A stretch of DNA of 64,000 bases from NCBI GenBank assembly GCA_016271365.2, contig CM057456.1, positions 613,929,501-613,993,500 of the forward strand, in the 5' to 3' direction. The position numbers and the translations under genes are program-made. This document shows, piece by piece, positions 55,150 through 64,000 of the stretch; the first letter of the stretch is position 1, and every line of letters starts with the position of its first letter. The notes beneath the pieces are model-generated. The model searched no databases. It saw only the letters and a program-made list of their open reading frames with translations, and was not told the DNA's origin. The DNA is from Neoceratodus forsteri (lineage: Eukaryota; Chordata; Ceratodontiformes; Ceratodontidae).

Positions 55150-55290
55150 CCGGTAGTTCCAGAAACTCAGCCAGGTTTCTCCTGGTAATGCCTTGCTCCG
55201 CAGCATCAAACCCCATAGCTGTTTGGAGCTCCTTCATCATCGAGGTGAAGGAGGGATATGCTAGGGTAGAACCCTATATAACTGGAAGGA
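55150..55290 (-). pseudogene. DIRS-D gag N-terminal segment
   Basis: Minus frame SFTSMMKELQTAMGFDAAEQGITRRNLAEFLELP directly before the DIRS-A right end. DIRS gag proteins have a similar helical stretch just before the L-L-x-A-L...R-K-A-D-K-L-Y block found at 43.2 kb. Beyond about 55,290 the similarity fades. Confidence 0.55.
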
Positions 55291-57044
55291 CTCTTTTCTA
55301 TCTCTTTATAACTAAAAAGACTGATGCAGCAGCATTATACTTTTATCTGAAAAATGATCCTGCTTTTTGTTCTTGCCCCATCAGGTTAGCCAGCTGTGGA
55401 GTCCCCCTCCCCATCCCTGTCTTACTAAATCCACTGTGTTTTCCTTTTCCATTCTTTCAGGTCCTTCCCAGATCATTCTGATAAAAACATATGAACTGTG
55501 CCAGAGTGGGCTGCATTATGTTATAAAGTGCCATGTGCAGAAACAAAATGCAGACATAAAGAGGCAAACCCCACAGAAAAGGTTAACACACTCTGGTCAG
55601 ATCTACCATGACTGCATAATGAAGTTAGTGAGACTGTGTTGAATTGTGAAGGATACATGGAGAAACAACACAATGCTTTTTAACTAGTAAGATTTGTTTT
55701 ATTTTCTATTCTAAGGAAGGCAAACACATTAATAGGAAAAGATATGGAGGTATCCATTTTAATGGAAGGAATGGTAAGCAATAAAGGTTTTGTGTAACGA
55801 TCATATACTCATAGCGATAGAAACAGAGTGACTGAGAACCCTGGAACCCCACCATCAGAATCAATTAGGAATGCACATTTCATTATTCATATTGAGGCCA
55901 ATCAAACATCATGACTCAGTTGGCCTATACTTGCATGGCATGGCTACCCCCTGTTCTGCAGATGCAGTCCCTGTTCTCTACATTAAGATGCAACATTTTA
56001 TCTATGGACTACTGATTGCTACTTTTGTGATTGACATCAGGACTGTGACACTTTCCTCTATGCACAATTAGAACAAAAACAAATATTTATGATAATACAT
56101 ACAGTTTTCCCAGAAAACGCATGGGTGCTCTTATTTTACATAGCAACACTTATTCCAGTTTCTGTTATACACAGACTTGTGCCTAGGAATTAAAGAGTCT
56201 GGATCAGTCCAATTTCAGATATTAGGCTACTGCTATTTAATACATGACAATGCATATGTTACCTTGGGAATATTTCTCTATTATCCTTTTTTGGGATTTT
56301 GCATACAACAAACAGTGACATTCATGATATCAATCACAAAATCAGTATTCCATACTCATTACACCAAGGTGTTCCATCTTACTGTAGAGAATAGGGACTG
56401 CATCTGTGAGGAAGGAGAAATAAATGACTGAGAGGACAGAAGAAAGCTGGAAATCTAAGGGGGTTGGGAAGGGGCCCCAATCTCTGGAAGTAGAAGAGGA
56501 AGGAGGGAGGAAGGGAAGAATTTAGAAGTAAGGATGTGGGGAAGGGGAGGAAACATACTCTGGAACCTTGACCTGTCTCCAGATTGTATAGAAACTGCGA
56601 AGAGGTAGCCAGAAGCCTATACTGCCAGAATTCAAGGCACAGAATCACTGGCAATAACCCCAACATAAGCAGAAGTGGCTATTCTGGAAGAAAAGACAGG
56701 ACACAGGGCAATACCCCCCCGTCCCAAAATCAAGTTTTGGTGTTAAGAAAACTAGTTTCTTAAATTAATTTGAGGTTGAGTCCTTCAGGACAAAAACAAG
56801 GAGAAAGTTGGCGGGAGAGGAGAGAGAGAGAACAGAAGGAGGGCAACTACCAACCCCACCTGAGGGGTGGAGCCGAGGCCTGAGGAAAGAAGTGCACCTG
56901 ATCCTGACCACTGTCCCCCTTAACATGTAAAACATTCCCCTATGTGCCCAAGGTCACCCCACTCCTGACCAACAGAAAGGAGGGGGGAGGGCACAGAGAG
57001 GAAGGGGGACCCAGAGACTAAGGCCCCAGGGGGATGGCGGGTGG
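55291..57044. other. No gene seen
   Basis: Unique-looking AT-rich sequence to about 56,400, then purine-rich sequence to 57,040 that may be the spacer between the missing left end and the complementary region of DIRS-F. No ORF with recognisable domains. Confidence 0.45.
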
Positions 57045-57145
57045 GATTGTGATGAATGAAGATTCACAGAAAGATCAGAATTACGGTAGGTATGTAATTT
57101 TCATATCTTATCTGTGTCAATCTTCACCATTCATCACCTCTGGTT
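57045..57145. repeat. DIRS-F internal complementary region
   Basis: GATGAATGAAGATTCACAG...AAGATCAGAATTACGGTAGG...TTTTCAT|ATCTTATCTGTGTCAATCTTCACCATTCATCACC. Same plan as at 43.7 and 47.2 kb, with junction at 57,104/57,105. Its right arm complements the right end at 62,985-63,021. Confidence 0.82.
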
Positions 57146-57239
57146 GAGTGCCGAGCCCCCCCCCGAAGGGGGCCCTAAGCCCTATATGTGAAGGAAGGAC
57201 TGAAGTGTGTAAGGGAGAAAGGGGAGGAGGGTAGTATGG

Positions 57240-57780
57240 AGTCACTCTGGATGCCAATCCGGATTCCAAGAATAGGATTCTCAGAATGGGAGTGGTGTAC
57301 AGGCTGCCATCTCAGAAAGAGGAGTTAGACAGGGAACTAGTGGGACAGATCAGGAAGACCTGCAAGAAGGTTAGTGTGGTGATTGTGGGGGACTTCAACA
57401 TGCCAGGAGTGGACTGGAGTACCCCAACAACCAGAAATATGGTCAGTGAACCAACCAGGTTGGGGAATACCCTTGACCTTGTGCTGGCAAATGGGGACTT
57501 TGTGAGAGAACATACGGTGGAGGAACCGCTGTCAGGGAGTGACCACCACTCAGTATGGCTCACATTGGATATGGGCAAGGAAGGAGTGGAATCTGGCACA
57601 AGAGTTCTGGGCTTCAGGAGCGACAAGTTTGGGAGGATGGGGGAAGTGGTAAAAGGGTACCTGGCCAGAATTCAGTCTAGTATGGACACTAACCAGAGGT
57701 GGGAGCTCATAAAGCTGGGGATAGTGGAGCAACCAAAACCTGCTGCAAGGCCCAGAGCAAGAGGCTAGGGCTAAGAAACT
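57240..57780 (+). pseudogene. CR1-c endonuclease C-terminal half
   Basis: VTLDANPDSKNRILRMGVVYRLP, VVIVGDFNMPGVDW (Asp and Asn present), GSDHHSVWL, then RVLGFRSDKFGRM. It is open until about 57,766. The N-terminal half was never copied (5' truncation). Confidence 0.85.
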
Positions 57781-59700
57781 GAGCTGGTTGAGCAAGGAGG
57801 TCATGGAAAGGTAAGGAGAAAAGAGTTGCCTTTAGGAGGTACAAGAAAACAGGGAGGGGGAGGACAGGGAGGAGTACTTGATGGAATTGAAGAAGGTGAC
57901 AAGGGCAGTAAGGGGAGCCAAGGCATCTACGGAGCTCAGGCTGGCTCAAGGCATTAAGAAGAGGGAGAAGGACTTCTTTATGTACATCAGGGAGAAAAGG
58001 AGCTGTAAGGATTAGGAAGGAGGGGTTGGGTGGATGCAAGGCACAATAAGGCAGAAGCACTAAATGATTACTTCTGCTCAGTATTTACTAAGGAGAAGAG
58101 GGGGTGACACACAAGGGGGAGGAATAGCTTAAATGGGGGGAGGGGGTGACAGATGGGGAAATCATGGAAGGCAGAGTTTGGGAGGATTTGAAGACACTGA
58201 GGGTGGACAAGGCGCCAGGCCCAAATGGCATCCACCCCAGCGTACTGAAGGAGCTGGCAGAGGTCCTTGCGGGACCTTTGGCAGACCTATTTAATGCCTC
58301 ACTACACTCGGGTGTGTACCTCAGGACTGGAGGATGGCTCATGTGGTGCCCTCCACAAGAGTGGGCCGAGGATGAACCAGGGAACTACAGAGCGGTGAGC
58401 CTCACATCCATCATGGGGAACCTAATGGAGACGATCCTGAAGGAGAGGCTGGTGGCCCTCCTAGAGGCCAAAGGACTACAGGACAACAGACAGCATGGCT
58501 TCATATGTGGCAGATCCTGCCAAACCAACCTGGTGCAGTTCTATGACTGGGAAACTAGGCAACTGGACAGGGGCCATGCAGTGGATGTCCTGTATCTGGA
58601 CTTCAGTAAGGCATTCGACTTGGTGCTGCATGGAAGGCTGGGAAGTAAGTTAGAAGGCACAGGGGCCGGTGCAAAGCTGGTGAGATGGGTAGGGAACTGG
58701 CTTCACGGAAGGCAACAGAGGGTGGTGGTGGGTGGGGAGCTCTCACACCCAAGGGTAGTGACGAGCTGTGTTCCACAGGGCTCAGTGTTGAGACCAGTGT
58801 TGTTTGGGATATTCATTGCAGACATATCATTGAACATCAAGAGCAAGATCAGTCTGTTTGCTGGTGATACCAAGGTAGGAGCGGTGGTGGATGACCTAGT
58901 GCGATGGCAGGAGTTGCAGGATGATCTGGCAAAGCTTGAAACCTGGTCAGACACCTGGCAACTGGGGTTTAATGCCAAAAAGTGCAAGGTGCTGCATTTT
59001 GGGATGAAGAACCCAAAGTGGAGTTACCTGCTGGGGGGAGTGCAGCTAGCCCAGACAGAGGAGGAAAAGGATCTTGGGATGTTCATTACAGGGTCAATGA
59101 ACAACTCAGCACAATGTAGGAATGCAGCTGCAAAGGCCAACAAAATGCTGGGTTGCACTGCAAGGGTGTATCCTCGAGGAGGGAGGAGGTGATTCTGCCA
59201 CTGTATAGGTCATTAGTTAGATCACACCTGGAGTACTGCATACAGTACTGGCACCCGTATCTGAAGAGGGACATTAAGTTACTGGAGGGGGTGCAGCGCA
59301 GGGTGACAAAGATGATCAAGGGGTTGGGGGACTTATCATACGAGAGGAGGCTGAGGGAGTTGAACATGTACTCGCTGGAGGAGAGGAGGAACGGGTGGGA
59401 CATGACTGAAACCTTTAAGTACATGAAATGAATAAACAAGATAGGTACAGAGGGGCTGTTCAAAGTAAGGGAGGGGAGGGATACCAGGGACCATGATATG
59501 AGATTGGAGGGAGGAAGGTTCAGGAGGGAGATGAGGAGACACTTTTTTACAGAGAGGGTGGTGGCTGGGTGGAATACGTTACCTGCAGAAGTGGTATCCT
59601 GTAGAACAGTGGACTGCTTCAAAAGGAGATTGGACAGGACAAGGGGGAGGGTAAATGGAAGGAAAGGGTGGAAGGGAGGGGCAGCTGCAGAATAAGGGGT
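57781..59700 (+). pseudogene. CR1-c reverse transcriptase and C-terminus
   Basis: The linker to 58,140 is broken. A 348-residue frame (58,146-59,192) has LRVDKAPGPNGIHPSVL, GNYRAVSLTSIMGN, QHGFICGRSCQTNLVQFYDW, VLYLDFSKAFDLV (motif A Asp), SCVPQGSVLRPVLFGIF, SLFAGDTKVG (FAGD; first Asp of the active pair is Gly, inactivating) and EEKDLGMFI. 59,153-59,431 continues RSHLEYCIQYWHPYL and QRRVTKM. 59,498-59,695 ends FFTERVVAGWNTLPAEVV. Confidence 0.88.
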
Positions 59701-59773
59701 GCTATCTGCACATTCGAGCAGACTTGATAGACCTCTAGGCCTTTATCTGCTGGCAAATTTCATATGTTCATAA

Positions 59774-62610
59774 AGGACTAAGTCCCTAAGCTCTCAGTGG
59801 ATGGCACACTGAAAGAGAGAGAACCTTCACAGGCCTGGAGAGGCCCGGCACTGGGAAGAGTGAGACAGGGATCCCCCGGAGGGGGGAGAAGGTTGGCCCG
59901 ACAGATGCCAGCCTCACCTATGGGAGAAAAGATGGGTTCTCTGGCAAGCAGAGAATCACCTATGCCAGGCCAGGGGTGAAAACCAGGGCATGGCCATAGT
60001 CGTCCCCCTAGGTGCAGATCGCTGTCCCTACATCCCTGGAAGCTACCTCGTTGGCGTCGTAAGATGCCCTCGCTTGGTGCCTTGCTAGCTCCAGGCCACA
60101 TGCACAGAGTGCAATGGCTTGTCTGGTTACCTCCATATCAAGCATCGAGTCTAGGAGTTGACCTGGTCTGGACCACAGGAACCTATCATAGGTAGTGTAG
60201 TGGGCCTAATGTGCAGATATTCAAAGGAGCAACCATGCCAAGTAGAAAGTCCTCCTACCCCAGAAGTCCAAATCCATGGAGTCTGCATCTGGGGGCCACT
60301 CACGGTGAAGGGCGTGAAGCCGATTGGGAGTGTCCAGGTGTGTCAGTCCTGACCGAGGATGAGGCAAGCTACCTGGAGACTCAGGGGGGCACAATACCTC
60401 TGGCGGAGATCCCTAGGGGCTGGGACTCCGGAAAAGGGTCTCTGCCAGAAGTGCAATGATGCCTCCTGAAAGGGAGCAGGCCAGGGGGGCACTACAAGAG
60501 TGTCTGTGCTGAAATTGCCTAAGAAGGCACGCGGCGAATGCTCCGGATTGTGCTGAGTGGGTGGAGTGATATGCAGGTCCTCCAACATCCTCACGAGGAA
60601 ATGGTGACACTCCGCAAGATCAGCAGCAGGGGATATGTGGGCAGATGGTTCCTCTCCTCCCAAAGAGGAGGATGAAAAAGCAGGGGACCGCAAAGATTCA
60701 GTGGCTGGTTGCTCAAGGGGAGGTTGGAAAGCCTGCCTGTTCATGGTCCTAATGTAAGAGGGAAAATGAGCAGCAAAAGCCCTGAACTGCTTCCAGGAGA
60801 GAGATCTGCTAGGACCAAGAATGCCTGGGAGAGCAGGAGAAGGTAGCAGAGGAGTGGGGGCAGAGCTGACAACAGAAATCGGCTGTTCTCTGACTGGGCC
60901 AGAGAGCACACCTGGAGCCCCAAGGGAAGAGGGAGCTCTGGAGAACTCAATTGCCGACAGCTGGTCAACCATACTGGAACTGCCTAGGCTGTGCCCTGAA
61001 GATCCCCGTGAGGTGACCGGGGCCATGGAACTCCAAAAGGATGGTCCCCTACCTCCAAAGAACAGCGCCCTCTCGAGGATACAGAAAAGGAAGGGTGGAG
61101 GCCCATACTACGACTCCTTCTGGATCCTGGGTGGGTCCCAGAAAAGGGTCGCCGTGTTGAACCCCTACCCCTCAACCCCTCAGAGTCCAATAGAGCTCTT
61201 CTCCTTGAAAACACCAGCCTAGGCAGCTGGCAATCCTGGTCAGTCCCCCAAAGGACTAGCCAGGGAGCAGCACCCTCCCCTCCTGTGGGTGCACTGATCG
61301 GCCCCAAAGTTGGGTGATCCAGGCACACCACCTGAGGGGGTACAATGACTGAGGGGTCAGAAAACCCTCTGAGGCCAGGCTACAGAGCAATATTGGCCTA
61401 CACCACTGCCTACTGGTCAGCACCCCTGACCCTGGACCCGGGAGCAACTGTCCGCTCCTCAGAGAGGGGCTGGTTCCAGTTGTCAAGGACATTACCAGGG
61501 TGTCCACATGAGCGGCCAATTCCAAACAGTCAGACCATCTGTCTGATTCAGAGTCCAACTCCTCCTCGAGAGGTGGAGACGAAGTCCAGTGCCAGGCAGT
61601 GCAGCGGATTCCACTGCCATCCACAGATAGGGTACCAGTCAGGGACTGCACCAGAGTCAGCACCAAAGCCCCAAATACACTGCAAATGGTACGAGAAGAA
61701 GACATGGTGCAGAGAGTGGCAGCAGTAGCGGAGCCTGTCACATCACTACCCCGACTCATGGCGCCGCAAGTGGCGTCGAGGTCAGAGACAGCACTGACAC
61801 CAGCCCAGGCAGCTTTCTAGGTGCTGTGAATGGTGCTGAGAGTGGTAACCCCCATGGTGCCGTGTCCTTGCTTGGCACCGGAAGCAGCACCAGAGCTGGA
61901 CATGGCGCCATGCTCAGCCTTGGCACCATTCAGCGAGAAACAGTTGAGGATAGCACCACAGAGCCTCCCATGATGCCATCAGCACCACTGGCACTGACAG
62001 GAGAGATGGCAGCAAGCGACGGACCGGTGCCAACCACAGTGCCATCAGAGCCTATGGCGCCACGAACGGTGCCGAGGCCCAGAACAGCACAGATGGACAG
62101 CGTTAGGGACGGCGCCGACTGCCTGAGGAAATGACACCAGGGGAGCCTTCACCCCCGAAGGGGCGATTGCCAGTGCAGTGCCTCCTGCCCGCCCCCCCCA
62201 GGAGGGATGGACTGAGCCTCCTGCACCATGGAAGGGATTTCTGCAATGGCGAGGCTACTAAGAGCACAAGCCTCCTCCTCCTCGGTCCGTACAGAACCAG
62301 GAGGGGACCCGGAGGAAAGGCCAAGAGACTGTGGCTTGGCCCGATGAATGCATGCCCGTCCCCCAAAAGTCGATGGAGCTCGGCCAACTTTCCACGCACG
62401 TTGTTCAATCACACCACGGTCCATGGAGAAGCCAGCATCGCATGAATCCATGTCGTGAAGCGGGCCAAGACATGCGAGGCAACAATCATGTTGGTTGGCG
62501 ACGGAGTATTTACAGCCGCATGGGCACCGTCGCACAGCGGGCCGTCCCATCTTCGAAGATTTCTTGCCCCCCTGACCAAGACATGACCTACAGAAAAACA
62601 AGCTAAACAA
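59774..62610 (-). pseudogene. DIRS-F gag with N-terminal zinc finger
   Basis: Minus strand. From 62,610: RCPCGCKYSVANQHDCCLACLGPLHDMDSC, a C-x-C...H-x-C-x3-C...H...C cluster (Cys29, Cys31, His41, Cys43, Cys47, His52, Cys57), like the cysteine finger seen in some DIRS gags. Then a low-complexity zone of GGCACC-type repeats (61,700-62,100), 61,256-61,759 with EEELDSESDRWSDCLE, 60,343-61,026 (LAECHHFLVRMLEDLH, PFQEASLHFWQRPFSG, PAPRDLRQRY) and about 59,990-60,140 (LARHQARASYDANEVAS-like text). Cut at 59,773 by CR1-c. Confidence 0.65.
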
Positions 62611-63021
62611 AGACTCGACGTCACTAACAAATCAAATAAAATGAAAGGAACATTCTTACCAGTGACATCCAGTGTTGGCGAAACACGGAACCGGCAGAAA
62701 ATTAAGGAAATGTTGAATATATTGGCGTCAATGGACTCGGCTTAGAGAGAAATCAGAGCTGAAGGCTTCTAAGTAGACAGCAGGCCTCTTACGCAGCACA
62801 GCTTCCCACGGGGTGTGACCTCTATGGTGGGAGATGAAGACCTGGTGGCAGGGTGGGGTCAACGACACCTAATGGCCAACCCGTGGTATCACGCAGTGCA
62901 GCCCCTGAAGGACAGGCGCCGATCGTTGACTCCGCCCATCAAAAAAAAGCTCCTGCGGGGTCATGACCTCCGGCCACTTAACCCAGAGGTGATGAATGGT
63001 GAAGACTGACACAGAAAAGAT
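62611..63021 (-). mobile_element. DIRS-F right end: leader and right terminal repeat
   Basis: Ends GAGGTGATGAATGGTGAAGACTGACACAGAAAAGAT at 63,021, matching the complement of the right arm at 57,105-57,140. The true terminus is therefore known. Right flank is CR1-d, so F was inserted into a CR1. F has no recognisable RT, RNase H or recombinase and no left terminal repeat. Confidence 0.75.
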
Positions 63022-63616
63022 CAGGAAGTTGTTATCCCTCTGTACAGATAGTTTGTGAGACCCCATCTGGAGTACTGCATCCAGTTGTCTAGACCCCATC
63101 TCTGCAAGGACATAGTCAGGATGAGACAGTCCAGAGGAGGTCAACTAAAATTGGTTCAGGGTCTGCAACAGAACCATAGGAGGAGAGGCTAAAGGAGCTT
63201 AATATGTATACCCTTGAGGAAAGGAGCGAGAGGGGAGACATGATAGAAACTTTTAAGCACCTCAAGGGAATCAACAAAGTCCAAGAGGGTGGCATCTTTC
63301 AGAAAAAGAGATGTGCAAGAACGAGGGGACACAATTTGAAGAAAGAGGGGGGATGGCTCGGTGGTAATGTGAGGAAGTATTATTTCATAGAGAGGGTGGT
63401 GGACGCATGGAACGGCCTTCGTGAGGAGGTTGTGGGGTCAAAAATAGTGGATGAATTCAGAATGCATGGGACAGACATAAGGCAATTCTTGTGGGGTATG
63501 AAGAAATAAGCTGATGGTTAACTAGGATCTGCAGCTTATCCAGTAGGTAGGGATATGGGCAGACTAGGTAGGCCCAGTGGTCATATCTGCCATCAAAGTC
63601 TATGTTTCTACGATTT
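63022..63616 (+). mobile_element. CR1-d 3' end, target of DIRS-F
   Basis: Starts EVVIPLYR then a stop, FVRPHLEYCIQLSRPHL (RT thumb), YTLEERSERGDMIETFKHLKGINKVQEGGIFQKKRC (63,204-63,509 frame), FIERVVDAWNGLREEVVG, and a 3' UTR ending CATCAAAGTCTATGTTTCTACG at about 63,612, the CR1 terminal repeat. Upstream sequence of this copy is not found left of DIRS-F, so it is lost. Confidence 0.85.
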
Positions 63617-63671
63617 TTGTTTGCAACTTTTTTTTTTTTTACTATGCTTCATGAAATGGCATTCCTATTAA
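63617..63671. other. T-rich spacer
   Basis: Short sequence with an 11-T run between two CR1 3' ends of opposite orientation. Confidence 0.6.
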
Positions 63672-64000
63672 CATAGAAACATAGAATTTGACGGCAGATA
63701 AGGACCACTTGGCCCACCCAGTCTGCCCATTTCCCTACCTATTGGATAAGCTGCAGATCCTAGTTAACCAGCAGCCTACTTCTTCCTACCCCCACCCCCC
63801 AGAATTGCCTTATGACTATCCCATGCATGCTTGAATTCCACCACTGATTTTGACTCCACAACCTCCTCCGGAAGGCCATTCCATGCATCCACAACCCTCT
63901 CTGTGAAAAAATACTTCCTTAAATTACCTCTGAGCCGCCCCCTCTCTATCTTCAAATTGTGCCCTCTTGTTCTTGCACATTCAGATGGTGGGGTTCCAGG
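63672..64000 (-). mobile_element. CR1-e 3' end, runs out of window
   Basis: Minus-strand CR1 terminus: on the plus strand ACATAGAAACATAGAATTTG, then GACGGCAGATAAGGACCACTTGG exactly as at the CR1-a 3' end (3195). From about 63,800 the minus strand encodes the C-terminal FFTERVVDAWNGLPEEVV block. The same subfamily as CR1-a. Confidence 0.88.

Larger units (their letters stand above)
57238..59773 (+). mobile_element. CR1 LINE copy CR1-c, 5'-truncated, inside DIRS-F
   Basis: Plus-strand CR1 starting in the middle of the endonuclease and ending with a CR1-like 3' terminus (CATATGTTCATA at 59,761-59,772). It lies between the DIRS-F complementary region and DIRS-F gag. A third CR1 subfamily, distinct from CR1-a and CR1-b. 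Confidence 0.85.

Overview
This window looks like intergenic DNA from a vertebrate. It is built almost entirely from transposable elements in various states of decay, and I see no host gene. The mix is CR1, L2-like and L1/Tx1-like LINEs, several DIRS tyrosine-recombinase retrotransposons with inverted ends, and fossils of Penelope, pogo/Tigger, Crypton and hAT-type elements plus large foldback DNA elements. This mix fits an amphibian best, with a caecilian or salamander-like genome as my leading guess. That is inference: reptile or lungfish is not excluded, and no marker gene is present.

Layout. 1-2.6 kb: an L2-like LINE (minus) cut by the window edge, meeting a short plus-strand L2 3' end. 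3.2-7.2 kb: a long CR1 (minus) with ORF1 (zinc ribbon, coiled coil, SGNH esterase) and ORF2 (endonuclease, RT). 7.5-9.4 kb: repeated non-coding modules. 9.6-13.2 kb: an L2-like LINE (plus) whose endonuclease frame is preceded by an in-frame 2A-type motif (D-V-E-Q-N-P-G-P). 13.4-20.6 kb: L1-like and L2-like pieces carrying two short GC-rich poly(A) retro-insertions with target-site duplications. 21.5-22.5 kb: a pogo/Tigger transposase fossil. 22.6-24.2 and 33.1-34.5 kb: two related long inverted-repeat (foldback) elements. 24.7-32.7 kb: a plus L1/Tx1-like LINE with clean duplications, holding a 307-bp hAT-like MITE and, in its 3' UTR, a minus L1/Tx1-like LINE with its own 20-bp duplication. 34.5-38.5 kb: Penelope-like RT, Crypton-like recombinase and an old CR1-type RT end.

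41.5-55.3 kb is a nested stack of DIRS elements, all minus strand. DIRS-D is the oldest. DIRS-A (about 6.0 kb) sits in the gag of D, DIRS-B (5.84 kb, apparently end to end) sits in the gag of A, and a truncated DIRS-E sits in the pol of D. DIRS-A and DIRS-B have inverted terminal repeats and an internal complementary region that spells out the joined ends, which lets the termini be set to the base. 57-63 kb holds a fourth DIRS lineage (F) with a zinc-finger gag but no pol, containing a CR1 and inserted in another CR1. The window ends in a minus CR1 3' end.

The coding regions do not form a cellular pathway. They are self-propagating modules: gag-like and ORF1 nucleic-acid-binding proteins, RT with endonuclease (LINEs) or RT, RNase H and recombinase (DIRS). 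Nearly every copy carries stops or frameshifts, so the CDS-like entries are called pseudogenes. Nesting gives a relative insertion order in three places.
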